From: Polyangium sp. y55x31
GTDB lineage: Bacteria; Myxococcota_A; Polyangia; Polyangiales; Polyangiaceae
Length of the DNA stretch: 64,000 nt
Assembly: GCF_029946505.1 (NCBI RefSeq)
Contig: NZ_JARZHG010000056.1
Coordinates: 1 to 64,000 of the forward strand
Reading direction: 5' to 3'
The position numbers were made by a program, and so were the translations under genes. The notes beneath the pieces are model-generated. The model did no database searches. It was not told where the DNA came from and saw only the letters and a program-made list of their open reading frames with translations. Positions 51,374 to 60,287 of this stretch are shown one piece after another; position 1 is the first letter of the stretch; each line of letters begins with the position of its first letter.

Positions 51374-52279
51374 GTGGTTGCTTTCGTCGTTCCACATGAG
51401 CCAGTCCCTCCCGTCGACGTGCTGAAAGACGGGCTCGCCGCGCTCGCCGAGAAGGCGCGCGTGAAGGTGCGCCCGAACGATCTCGGGGCCCGCGATCCGC
51501 GCTTCATCGAGCGCGCGATGCCGCTGCTCGGCATGCTCTACGACCACTACTTCCGCGCCGAGACCGAGCTCGAAGAGCCGTTCGTGGATGGTCCCGCGCT
51601 CGTGGTCGGCAACCACAACGCGATGACCGGAACGCCGGACATGTTCTGTCACATGCTCGCGTTCTGGAGGCTTTACTCGCCCGCTCGGCTCTCGTACGGG
51701 CTGATGCACGACGTGCCGTTCCGCTTCCCCGGCGCGGGCGCGTGGCTGAACGCCTCGGGCGCGATCGCGGCGAGCCCGGACAACGCGGCGCGCGCGCTCG
51801 ATCGAGGCGCGGCGGTGCTCGTGTTCCCGGGCGGCGATCTCGACGCGTGCAAGCCGTACTCGCGACGGTACGAGATCGAGTTCGGCAAGCGCCGCGGCTT
51901 CGTGCGCACGGCGCTGCGGCATCAGGTGCCGATCGTGCCCGTGGTGAGCGTGGGCGCGCATCACTCGCTCTACATCTGGACCGACGGGCGGCGCATCGCC
52001 GAGGCGCTCAAGCTGCCGCTGCTCGCGCGATCGAACGTGGCACCGCTCGGCGTGGCGCTGCCGTGGGGGATCATCGCGGGCATTCCGCTGCCGCACCTGC
52101 CGCCGCCCGTGAAGATCCACACGCGGATCCTCGCGCCGATCCGCGCCGATCTGCCGCCCTCCGCGGCCGAGGATCCCGAGGCGGTGGAAGATCTTTTCGA
52201 ACGCGTACGAAGCGCGATGCAGCGGACGATGAACGATCTGAAGCAGCAAGGGCGCCACGGCTGGTTCCCGGCGTCATGA
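51374..52279 (+). CDS. Lysophospholipid/diacylglycerol acyltransferase-like protein
   Basis: From GTG 51374 the product is 301 residues; an in-frame ATG at 51314 is an alternative. The acyltransferase signature is a variant: GNHNAMTGTPD in place of HX4D, then VLVFPGGDLDACKP in place of FPEG, and VPIVPVVSVGAHHSLY. The FPGG form is closer to DGAT2-like enzymes. It is expected at the inner membrane, acylating a glycerolipid. Its stop overlaps the next start (ATGA). Confidence 0.82.
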   Translation: MVAFVVPHEPVPPVDVLKDGLAALAEKARVKVRPNDLGARDPRFIERAMPLLGMLYDHYFRAETELEEPFVDGPALVVGNHNAMTGTPDMFCHMLAFWRLYSPARLSYGLMHDVPFRFPGAGAWLNASGAIAASPDNAARALDRGAAVLVFPGGDLDACKPYSRRYEIEFGKRRGFVRTALRHQVPIVPVVSVGAHHSLYIWTDGRRIAEALKLPLLARSNVAPLGVALPWGIIAGIPLPHLPPPVKIHTRILAPIRADLPPSAAEDPEAVEDLFERVRSAMQRTMNDLKQQGRHGWFPAS

Positions 52280-53652
52280 GGGCGCTCGCGCCGCTCGTCG
52301 CGCTCTCGATCGTGGCCGTCGCTTGCCCGGCGAGCGCGGTGGCCGTGGGCGGCGCGACGCCTCCTCCGGTGGTGCACGAGGACTACGTGATCGTGAGCCA
52401 CGACGAGGCGAGCGGCCTCGAGCACGTGCTCTTCGCCGCGCGCCTCGCGCCCGCCGCGCCGCGCGTGCTCCTCGGCTTGCCGACGCCGAGCACGCCGACG
52501 ATCGAACCTCTCCCGAAGCTCGATCTCGCGGCGCTCGTGCATGCGCTCGTCGAGCCGTACGAGCGACGCACCCGCGGTCGCGTGTCAGCGCCTCCGGCGG
52601 CGTGGGGGATGGATCGATCGACGCTCTCGGGCTTCGTCGTTGGCCCCTCCGCGGGCGAGCAGCCGTTCGACGCGGCGTGGACGAAGAGCTACGTCGATCG
52701 GAATTTTTCGTTCGCCGTGCTCGACGTGTCCACGCCGCCGGGCGGCTCGCTGGACATCATGACGCCGGCCGCGCACGTCTCGTTCGTCACGCCGCGCGTG
52801 ATCGTCGCGCGCCGCGAGCCCGCGCGCGCGGAGCCGCCTCCGGACGATGCGCAGGAAGGCGCGGTGCTCCCGCTCGTGGTGGAGTCGGTGCGCGCCGAGC
52901 CGAAGGCCGTGGCGCCGAGCGGCGAGGCGATCGCGCGTGTCCTCCGCGCGCGGAGCGGGCCGATCCTCGACTGTTACGAGCGGTTCCTCGAACATCGCCC
53001 CGAGGCCACGAAGCTGACGATCGAGGCTTCGATCCGGCCGAAAGGCGACACGGCTTCGTTGCGATCTCCAGGCGAGCGCGACGCCGACGAGTCGACACGC
53101 GAGCTCGCGCGGTGTGTCGTCACGATCCTCCGCGCGCGGCAGTTCCCGCGGACGGACGAGGGCTGGAAGTTCTCCGCGGATCTCGCCTTCAAACCGCCGC
53201 GCACGCCCGCGCGCCGCACGCACCTCGTGCTCGTCGGGCCCTCACGATACGTGTGGAAAGATCCGCCCACGTCAGCGCGTCTGCTGCACGATTTCGAGGC
53301 AAAAGCGGAGGACGTGGCGCGGGCCATGACGCCCGAGCTGCGCCGCGCGCTCGGGCTGCCCGAAGGCAAACGGCTGTGGATCTCGCACTGGCTCGACCGG
53401 GACGTGCGACGCGCGCTCGCCGAGGACGCGCTCTTCGATCGCGAGGATCTGCCCGCGGACGGCGAGCCCGGCACGCTCTCGTTCACCGCGCCCAAGCCCG
53501 ATCTTCTTCCCGCAGCAGAGAACCCTCGCGAAAAACCGCGCGCACGTTCCCGCGGCAAGCGCGCGCGCGGCGTCATCGTCGCGGCCACGGCGCTCGCCTT
53601 CGCGGTCGCCCTCGCTCTCTGGCTCGCGCGGGACGATCGTTCCTCGGCGTGA
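52276..53652 (+). CDS. Exported protein with AgmX/PglI-type domain and C-terminal membrane anchor
   Basis: The ATG at 52276 overlaps the acyltransferase stop. The 458-residue protein has a signal peptide (to PASA), an N-terminal domain of about 180 residues, and a middle segment resembling AgmX/PglI C-terminal domains: GPILDCYERFLEHRPEATKLT, with a second Cys in ELARCVVTIL. A basic stretch and a final membrane segment (about 430-450) follow. AgmX/PglI domains occur in gliding and polarity proteins of myxobacteria. The specific role is unknown. Confidence 0.7.
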   Translation: MRALAPLVALSIVAVACPASAVAVGGATPPPVVHEDYVIVSHDEASGLEHVLFAARLAPAAPRVLLGLPTPSTPTIEPLPKLDLAALVHALVEPYERRTRGRVSAPPAAWGMDRSTLSGFVVGPSAGEQPFDAAWTKSYVDRNFSFAVLDVSTPPGGSLDIMTPAAHVSFVTPRVIVARREPARAEPPPDDAQEGAVLPLVVESVRAEPKAVAPSGEAIARVLRARSGPILDCYERFLEHRPEATKLTIEASIRPKGDTASLRSPGERDADESTRELARCVVTILRARQFPRTDEGWKFSADLAFKPPRTPARRTHLVLVGPSRYVWKDPPTSARLLHDFEAKAEDVARAMTPELRRALGLPEGKRLWISHWLDRDVRRALAEDALFDREDLPADGEPGTLSFTAPKPDLLPAAENPREKPRARSRGKRARGVIVAATALAFAVALALWLARDDRSSA

Positions 53653-53711
53653 AGCGCCTTGCCCCTTGCGCTCGCCCGCGCCGCCATCCATGGATTCCCG
53701 AGGAGGCGTCC

Positions 53712-53942
53712 ATGAACGTCGTGATCAAGTACTGCCACGTCTGAAACTACAAGCCCCGGGCCGTGAGTTTCGCGGCCGCCATCAAGGATGCGTTCGACGT
53801 CGACAGCAAGCTCGAGATCGGCAAGCCCAGTCAGTTCGACGTGATCGTCGACGGCGAGCTGATCTTCTCCAAGCAGTCGGCAGGCCGGTTCCCAGAGATC
53901 CAGGAGGTGCTCGACGCCATGTCGAAGCGCGCGGTCGGCTGA
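53712..53942 (+). CDS. SelW/Rdx-family selenoprotein, in-frame UGA read as selenocysteine
   Basis: ATG 53712 lies 5 bases after GAGGAGG (53700-53706). Codon 11 (53742-53744) is TGA; the frame then stays open to a normal TGA at 53940-53942. With Sec at 11 the product is 76 residues: MNVVIKYCHV-U-NYKPRAVSF, then AAAIKDAFDVDSKLEIGKPS, QFDVIVDGELIFSKQ and a helix. This is the SelW/SelT/SelH thioredoxin-like fold with a CXXU redox motif (Cys8, Sec11) where relatives have CXXU or CXXC. A hairpin begins in the UGA itself. A broken gene or a sequencing error at TGC/TGT is the alternative. Confidence 0.85.
53743..53771 (+). promoter_or_regulatory. Candidate bacterial SECIS hairpin at the UGA
   Basis: GAAACT (53743-53748, beginning with the second base of the UGA) pairs perfectly with AGTTTC (53766-53771). 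The stem continues as A53749-T53764 and C53750-G53763 with a bulged G53765. Inside, GCC (53753-53755) pairs with GGC (53759-53761) to give a small GC-rich tip. Bacterial SECIS elements lie directly 3' of the Sec UGA as here, with an apical loop bound by SelB. Confidence 0.65.
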
Positions 53943-54006
53943 GCGCCGCGAGCGACAAACCGGCCGCGGCTTGACGGCCGTGCGTCGATGAGGTCCCCTA
54001 TCCTGG

Positions 54007-55581
54007 ATGCGCCGCTCCCTCGCGCTTCCCTTCCCTGCCCTGCTGCTCCTCGCGCTCGCCGGGTGCGGCGATCCCGACACCTTCGTCCCGGATATCCCCG
54101 GGTTCAGCGGTCCGGCGGGCGTCGTCGAAGGAACGCTGACCTACGCGGGCCCGCCGCCGTGCACGGAGAACGGCCGGGTCGTCGGCGCGGCCATCGTGCT
54201 CGCGTTCGACAAGCGCCTCCTGCCGCCGCCCTCAGGCCTCGGCACGGGCGCCGGGAGCATCGACGCGATCCCGGGCGACGTACTCTTCTCGAGCATCCGC
54301 GACAAACTCGTCTTCGACAAGGACGGCAAGCGCCGCTGCCCCGATCCTTCGGCGCCGAACATCACGGCGAGCGGGACGTGGACGATCGCGCCGCTGAGCG
54401 GCGGGACATACCAGTTCCGCGGGTTCTATGATCGCGACGGCGACTTCGATCCGGCCTTCTCCATCTCGAACCTGCCGACGGCCGGCGACGTGGGCGGCGG
54501 CGCGATCGACAACGCGGCCGAGGTGCTCATGGGCGCGGCGCCGAAGTACACGGAGATCGACGTCGGCGAGCCCGACGGCAAGGGAAACCTCGTGATCCCA
54601 GCAGTCGGCGTGCGCGTGCTCGGCGTGGGCGTGACGCTCGCGCAGGTGCTCCCGCTCGAGCGCCCAGTGTTCTACCCGTCGGCCGTGAACGACAGCGTCG
54701 CGGGCAACACGGATCCGCGCAAAGTCGTGGTGCCGTCGGACTTCGAGTTCGCCACGTTCCCCCCGAACGACGCGTCCTTCATCCGCATCACGTTCTCGGC
54801 CGGCGTCGATCCGACCGAGGTCGACGCAGCCGCACTCACGCCGTTTTTCCTGCCCGTGAAGGATCCGGCCGCGACGCTCTACATGGCCGTCGAAGACGTG
54901 AACGGCGACGGCCAGCTCACGAACGAGGATCACGTGGTCGAGTCGGTGAACGTGCCGCAGCTCTACCCGACGTCGGTCTTCTCGAAGATCAACGCGACAC
55001 GGCTCGCCAACGACAAGCGCATCGAGACGCAAGCGCGGCCGCGCGTGATCATGCAGGGGCTCACGCTCCTCAAGAACCTGCTGCTCACGGCGACGAAGCT
55101 GCCACCCGCCATGCCGGACCCGATGAACCCGCCCTTCCAGTCGGCCGAGGCCGAGGTGACGGTCGCAGTGCGGCCAGCGGCGATCTGCATCGATCCGGTC
55201 GACGCGTCGAAGAAGGGCGTGTTCGTCCTGAGCCGCAAGACAGCCGCGGACGGGACGGCGATCATCGCCGATGAAGAGGCCTTGAAGCAGAGCCTCGCGG
55301 CGCGCTTCGGGCGCCCATTCGACATCGTCTACGGCTGCCTGCCGGAAGGGCAGTACTCGATGAACCTCGTCTACCCGACGGGACAGGCGTGGAGCGTGCC
55401 AAACGAAGCCGGCGTGTGCGCACTGGCCGAGCCACAAACGTCCGACGGCAAGACGTGCAAAGCCGTGACGAACTCACGCCCGCGGCTCGTGTCGCAGGAT
55501 GCGATGCTGATCGTGGGTGCGCCGAAGGATGCGGCGTACTGCAAGGACAATCCGACGCCCGCGGCGTGCACCGGGCTCTGA
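54007..55581 (+). CDS. Large lipoprotein of unknown function
   Basis: The 524-residue protein has a lipoprotein signal (to LALAGC). The mature part has GVVEGTLTYAGPPPC, GTYQFRGFYDRDGDFDPAFS, a run like IRITFSAGVDPTEVDA, and YGCLPEGQYSMNLVYPTGQAWSVP near the end. The pattern is beta-rich, as in Ig-like or carboxypeptidase-regulatory-like domains. No named family recognised. Its stop is one base from the convergent gene's stop. Confidence 0.82.
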   Translation: MRRSLALPFPALLLLALAGCGDPDTFVPDIPGFSGPAGVVEGTLTYAGPPPCTENGRVVGAAIVLAFDKRLLPPPSGLGTGAGSIDAIPGDVLFSSIRDKLVFDKDGKRRCPDPSAPNITASGTWTIAPLSGGTYQFRGFYDRDGDFDPAFSISNLPTAGDVGGGAIDNAAEVLMGAAPKYTEIDVGEPDGKGNLVIPAVGVRVLGVGVTLAQVLPLERPVFYPSAVNDSVAGNTDPRKVVVPSDFEFATFPPNDASFIRITFSAGVDPTEVDAAALTPFFLPVKDPAATLYMAVEDVNGDGQLTNEDHVVESVNVPQLYPTSVFSKINATRLANDKRIETQARPRVIMQGLTLLKNLLLTATKLPPAMPDPMNPPFQSAEAEVTVAVRPAAICIDPVDASKKGVFVLSRKTAADGTAIIADEEALKQSLAARFGRPFDIVYGCLPEGQYSMNLVYPTGQAWSVPNEAGVCALAEPQTSDGKTCKAVTNSRPRLVSQDAMLIVGAPKDAAYCKDNPTPAACTGL

Positions 55582-55582
55582 T

Positions 55583-58093
55583 CTAGCCCCACCAGTAAGA
55601 TAGTTTGGCCAGCAACGTTTCTTCGGAGGCGCGCGGGCCGAGCCATCCAAAGTCGAAGCCCGCAGCACGCCGGGCAAGGGGCGCGCGTCCGTCGCCCTGC
55701 GCGTGCGTGTACACGAGGAACAACGTCGAGCCGAGCCGGTACTCCCAGCGCAGGACGATGTTCGCGTTGATCGATCCACCTTCCCAGTCGGGATCCTCGT
55801 CGAGCGTCGATCCGAACGGCAAAAGCTCCGCAAGGCGCGCGACCTGGCCCGGCCCCCGCGCCTTCGAGCGTGTGAAGCCGTGGAAGCTCTGCGCTTCGAG
55901 GAAGGCCTGCGCATAAGCCTGGAGCGACAAGCGCGGCGTGAACGTGTACGTCGCGCGCATCGTGAGCCCGAGGCTCTGCGCCCGCAGCCGGCCGAAGACG
56001 TGGCCCGCGCCGATCGTCGTGACGTACCGCGGCTCGCCGCGCGTGTATTGGAAGGTCGGGATCAGATCGAGATCGAGCTGCGGCAGGATACGCACGGACA
56101 AACGGCCGTCGGCCTCCACGTTGATGCCGGTCTCGATGCCCTGCACCATCACCCACGCCTCGCCGTTCACGAGGCGCCGGCCATCCGTCGCGACCCAGAG
56201 CTCGCCGCCAAAGAGAGGCGCACGCTCGAGCGCCGTGCCGTCACCGACCTCGCGATCGTCGTAACGCGAAGGTTTGGCGTGGATGCCCGCGAAGCTCTCC
56301 CAGAAGTTCGCCCAGCGCGTGTAGTTGCCGAGCAGGAGCATGCGCTCCTGCGTGAGCCAGTCGAGCGTGTCGCGCTCGACCACGTCGATGGACGTCTGCG
56401 TCTCGAGCGTCACCCACCACGGATCGAGCGTCCGATAGCCGACGGACGCAGTGAACGCGTGGAGGTTCTGCCGCTGCATGTAGCCGACGTCGTTGTAGTC
56501 GACCTTGCGGCCATGCCCGGCGTACTCGGCCTTGAAGGTCCAGTGCTTGCCGCCCTCCTTGGCGACACGCGCCTGCACCGCAGGGCCGATGTCGCCGGAG
56601 GAGATGACGGTGCCGTCGGGCATCGTGCGCGGCGGGCCGTCGTGCACGAGCGAAGCGACGGCCTGTCCGCTGATCACGTACTCGCCGCCCGGCGAACGCC
56701 AGCGACCATCGAGGCCGGCGACGTAGGCATCGTGGAAGCAACGAGCGCCGTGCGCGACGAGCTGCTCCTTCGGGCAAAGCACGCGCGTGCGACCGCTGCC
56801 GGGAGTGGTCTCGACGGTGGGGTACACGGACGGCGTTTCGAAGCGGCTCTTCGCCGTGGCCATGAAGCCGAGCGAGGCGCGCGGGCCGAAGTCCTTGCGA
56901 AGGCGCAGGACCTTGAACGCGGCGAGCGGCTCGGCGACACGCGAGGCGAAGCTGCCATCACCGCGCTTCACGTCGACGAGGACGGGCGCGGTGACGCCGA
57001 GCAGCTCGAACGCCGACACGCCTTCCGCGAGCTCGCCCGAGAGCTTCGCCGCGGCGTACACCGTGGCCGGTGTCGAAGATGCCACGGTCTCCTCGTCGTC
57101 GCGTACGGCCGGCGTGCCGGGTGCGCGGCCGATCCTGCGCGTGTAGACGAGCTTGAAGGGCGTCGCGAGGTTGTCCGCGCCCTCCAGGAAAAACGGCCTG
57201 CGTTCCGGGAAAAACCGCTCGAAGTTGCTCAGGTTGAGGACGACCTGATCGGCCTCGACCTGGCCGAAGTCCGGGAAGATCGTGGCGTCGAGGGTGAGGC
57301 TCTGCGAGGGATGCCACTTGAGATCGAGCCCCGCCGAGCCCGCGGGGAAGATGCCCGCGCCGCGGATCTCGGCCTCACTCTCGCTGTAGCGGAGAGCGCC
57401 GACGAGGAAGGGCCGAAGCTCGAGCGCGGCCTTGGGCCGGAGCCCGGAGAGGCCATCGAGCTTGCCGTAGCGCGACACCTCGCCGCCGGCGTCGCGCGGG
57501 ATGAACGTCCACTCGTCGACCTCCTGGAGCATGGAGACGCGGCGACGCACCTGCAAGCCGAAGCTCTGCGTGGGCAGATCACGGAAGCGCAGGATCCGGA
57601 GCGGAATCTTGAACTCGGCCGACCAGCCGTGCGTGGTGCGCGTGGTGCGCGCGTCCCAGATCTCGTCCCACTCGCGCGAGATCTCGGTGTCGTTGAAGCG
57701 GAGCGCGTCGGAGAGGACGCCGGCCGCGTTGACCTCGAACTCGAGCGCGCTCCGGCCGTCGCCGCGCGTGTCGAGCGTGACCGTGACGGCGTCGGCCTCG
57801 ACCTGGCGATCACGCCGCGTGAGGCGCGCGATGATCTCGTCGCCCGTCTGCTCGCAGTCGATGCCGACGTAGACGGCCTCGTCGTCGTACACGACCCGAA
57901 CGAGCGTGCGGTAGCGCGGTTTTTCGCCGGGCGTGGGGAGCTTCTGCGTGAAGGCGTCGCTGCCTTTGGCGCGCTTCCAGGTGAGCTCGTCGAGGCGGCC
58001 GTCGAGGACCGGCGGCGTGGAAACGCGCGTCGCGGTGAGGTGCGGCGTGGCCACCTGGGTGGTCACCGCGAGAAGCGCGGGCAGGAGAGACAT
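55583..58093 (-). CDS. DUF5916 protein with N-terminal CBM9-like domain and outer-membrane barrel
   Basis: The 836-residue protein has a short signal and then a CBM9-like domain (about 20-200): PPVLDGRLDELTWKRA, VVYDDEAVYVGIDC and GWSAEFKIPLRILRF. DUF5916 follows, with LKWHPSQSLTLDATIFPDFGQVEADQ and FPERRPFFLEGADN. The C-terminal half has alternating strands ending in LLAKLSYWWG, as in barrels. Members are predicted outer-membrane proteins of unknown substrate. Length is normal for the family. Confidence 0.9.
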   Translation of the reverse strand: MSLLPALLAVTTQVATPHLTATRVSTPPVLDGRLDELTWKRAKGSDAFTQKLPTPGEKPRYRTLVRVVYDDEAVYVGIDCEQTGDEIIARLTRRDRQVEADAVTVTLDTRGDGRSALEFEVNAAGVLSDALRFNDTEISREWDEIWDARTTRTTHGWSAEFKIPLRILRFRDLPTQSFGLQVRRRVSMLQEVDEWTFIPRDAGGEVSRYGKLDGLSGLRPKAALELRPFLVGALRYSESEAEIRGAGIFPAGSAGLDLKWHPSQSLTLDATIFPDFGQVEADQVVLNLSNFERFFPERRPFFLEGADNLATPFKLVYTRRIGRAPGTPAVRDDEETVASSTPATVYAAAKLSGELAEGVSAFELLGVTAPVLVDVKRGDGSFASRVAEPLAAFKVLRLRKDFGPRASLGFMATAKSRFETPSVYPTVETTPGSGRTRVLCPKEQLVAHGARCFHDAYVAGLDGRWRSPGGEYVISGQAVASLVHDGPPRTMPDGTVISSGDIGPAVQARVAKEGGKHWTFKAEYAGHGRKVDYNDVGYMQRQNLHAFTASVGYRTLDPWWVTLETQTSIDVVERDTLDWLTQERMLLLGNYTRWANFWESFAGIHAKPSRYDDREVGDGTALERAPLFGGELWVATDGRRLVNGEAWVMVQGIETGINVEADGRLSVRILPQLDLDLIPTFQYTRGEPRYVTTIGAGHVFGRLRAQSLGLTMRATYTFTPRLSLQAYAQAFLEAQSFHGFTRSKARGPGQVARLAELLPFGSTLDEDPDWEGGSINANIVLRWEYRLGSTLFLVYTHAQGDGRAPLARRAAGFDFGWLGPRASEETLLAKLSYWWG

Positions 58094-58170
58094 GGCGGGA
58101 GATGGACGCCGAGCGTATCACCGCGTGACATCCGGACGGACGAGAGAAGCGTGCGGGGAGCCGCGGCGAC

Positions 58171-59169
58171 TCAGAAGAGGTCGTCGATCGCAGCCACCGT
58201 CTGCGCGAGATCGTGCGTCGGCGCGTAGCCGAGATCGTTTCGCGCGCGCGCGTCGTCGACCATGCACACGTAGCGGATGTGATCGATCTCGGGCGCGGGG
58301 AACGAGGTGGCCCGGTACTGCCAGAGCTTGCGAACGACGCCCTGCGCGACCCCATGCGGGATGGCGACGCGCGTGCGTCCGGTCATGCCGACGAGGCGCG
58401 ACAAGGGCAAAGGCGGCGGCCCCGCGATGTTGTAGATGCCGCGCGCGCCGGGCATGAGCGCGCGGGCGATGGCGCTGACGACGTCTTCCTGGTGGATGAC
58501 CTGCACCATCGGATCGAAGCCGAGCAGCGTGGGGATCACGGGCAAGCGCAGGTAGTTCGAAGGCGCGTTGCGCACGGCGCCGAGGATGTGCACGGGCCGA
58601 AGGATCACGGTCTCGGTGCGTGGCCTCTTCCAGAAGAACGACTGCGCGAGCATGTCGACCTCGATGAGATCGCGGATCTCGCTGAACGAGGCGCCGCCGA
58701 GGAGCGGCGCGTCCTCCGTGAGGAACTGAGGGTTGTCCGGACGAGGGCCGTAAACGTTGGCGCTCGAAAGAACGACGAGCTTGGGGATGTCGTAGTGCGC
58801 GACGTACTCGAGGAGACGCTGCAAGCCGACGACGTTCCAACTGTGGTGCTCGGCCTGGCTCTCGCGCGGATCGTGCATGACGCCGAGGTGCACGACGGCG
58901 GCCAGGCGCTCGTGGCGGAAGACGTCCTGCGTCTTCTTGCGGCGGAGGTCGAGCTGGTGATGGACGATGTCCTTCGGTTTGCCCTCAAACGATCGTCGAT
59001 CGATGCCGATCACCGGCCGCTCGCGGTGCAACTGCCGAGCGAGCCTGCGCCCGAGCCGCCCGCAGATGCCCGTGATGAGCACCGGCAAATGCGAACGATC
59101 ACTCTCCACGCTCGGCTCGCGTGAAGAGTCGCCATCCACGCTCACGCTCGCCCTGCGCGGCGGCCGCAT
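58171..59169 (-). CDS. SDR-family NAD-dependent epimerase/dehydratase-like protein with altered active site
   Basis: From ATG 59169 the product is 332 residues (ATG 59223 would add 18). It has a Rossmann motif ITGICGRLGRRLARQL, an HQLDLR segment, VVHLGVMHDPR, and SSANVYGP. Where extended SDRs have YXXXK it has FSEIR, that is Phe and Arg in place of the catalytic Tyr and Lys. It may bind NAD(P) and a ligand without the usual chemistry. It diverges from the acyltransferase at 59322. Confidence 0.83.
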   Translation of the reverse strand: MRPPRRASVSVDGDSSREPSVESDRSHLPVLITGICGRLGRRLARQLHRERPVIGIDRRSFEGKPKDIVHHQLDLRRKKTQDVFRHERLAAVVHLGVMHDPRESQAEHHSWNVVGLQRLLEYVAHYDIPKLVVLSSANVYGPRPDNPQFLTEDAPLLGGASFSEIRDLIEVDMLAQSFFWKRPRTETVILRPVHILGAVRNAPSNYLRLPVIPTLLGFDPMVQVIHQEDVVSAIARALMPGARGIYNIAGPPPLPLSRLVGMTGRTRVAIPHGVAQGVVRKLWQYRATSFPAPEIDHIRYVCMVDDARARNDLGYAPTHDLAQTVAAIDDLF

Positions 59170-59321
59170 CGTGAGCCGCGGCGCGACGCGCGTCGCTTCG
59201 CCTCCCCCGTTCGTCAACATCATCCCCCCGATCCCCGACGCTCACCGTGAAGCTCGGAAGCACGTCACGTCAAGCACTTCGCGCCGTGCTGCGTTGCCCT
59301 CGATTTGCTACGTTCGCATGC

Positions 59322-60254
59322 ATGCTGGATGGAGCAGCGCGCACCCTCGGCAGACTCTCGACCTTCGCGACGCGCGAGGCCTTCCCGATCGCGCGTTCGA
59401 TCGTCGGCGTCGCCCAAGACGGAATCGGCGAGCTCGGGATCAAGCTGCTCGGCCGCGACTTCGAGGAGCGCCTGCGTCGTGTCCCGATCCCCTTGGGAGG
59501 CGGCGGCGTCGATCCCTTCGGCCTCGATCCCGAGTGGGCGAAGTACGCGATCGGCGGCGCGGCGTTCTTCCACCGTTTCTACTTCCGCACGATCGTCAGC
59601 GGGATCGAGCGCGTGCCCGCGTCGCGCGTGCTGCTCGTGGCGAACCACTCGGGGCAGATCCCGATGGACGGCGTGATCATCGCGGCGTCGATGTTCCTCG
59701 ACGCGGAGCCGCCACGCATCGTGCGCAGCATGGTGGAGAAGTGGTCGCAGACGCTCCCGTTCGTCTCGACGTTCTTCTCGCGTGTCGGGCAGGTCGTGGG
59801 CGTGCCCGAGAACGCGCGCCGGCTGCTCGAGCTCGGCGAGGCGATCCTCGTGTTCCCCGAGGGCGTGCGTGGCGTGACGAAGACGTTCGCCGAGCGTTAC
59901 AAGCTCACGGACTTCGGGCTCGGCTTCATGCGCCTTGCGCTCGAGACGAACACGCCGATCGTGCCCGTGGCCGTCATCGGCGCGGAGGAGCAGTACGTCT
60001 CGCTCGGCAATCTCCGTCGCGTGGCGAAGACGCTGCACTTGCCGAGCTTTCCGATCCTCCCGCAACTCCTCTTGCCCGGCGGGATCCTCCCCTTGCCCAC
60101 GCGCTACCGGATCACGTTCGGCGAGCCGATGCGCTTCGACGGCGATCCCGACGACGACGACACGATCATCGAGGAGAAGGTCCTCCGCGTGAAGGCGACC
60201 ATCCAGTCGATGCTGAACCGCGGGCTGAAGGAGCGGAGGTCGGTGTTCTGGTGA
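59322..60254 (+). CDS. PlsC-type acyltransferase
   Basis: The 310-residue product (from ATG 59322; an in-frame GTG at 59247 would add 25 poorly protein-like residues) has the acyltransferase motifs NHSGQIPMD, FPEGVRG and TPIVPVAVIGAEEQY. They match lysophospholipid acyltransferases of the PlsC family, which esterify glycerophospholipids at the inner membrane. The C-terminus has TFGEPMRFDGDP, typical of bacterial members. No Shine-Dalgarno sequence is evident at either start. Confidence 0.87.
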   Translation: MLDGAARTLGRLSTFATREAFPIARSIVGVAQDGIGELGIKLLGRDFEERLRRVPIPLGGGGVDPFGLDPEWAKYAIGGAAFFHRFYFRTIVSGIERVPASRVLLVANHSGQIPMDGVIIAASMFLDAEPPRIVRSMVEKWSQTLPFVSTFFSRVGQVVGVPENARRLLELGEAILVFPEGVRGVTKTFAERYKLTDFGLGFMRLALETNTPIVPVAVIGAEEQYVSLGNLRRVAKTLHLPSFPILPQLLLPGGILPLPTRYRITFGEPMRFDGDPDDDDTIIEEKVLRVKATIQSMLNRGLKERRSVFW

Positions 60255-60287
60255 GGCAGGGGCGGCGAGACCGCCCCCTCGGGCTCA

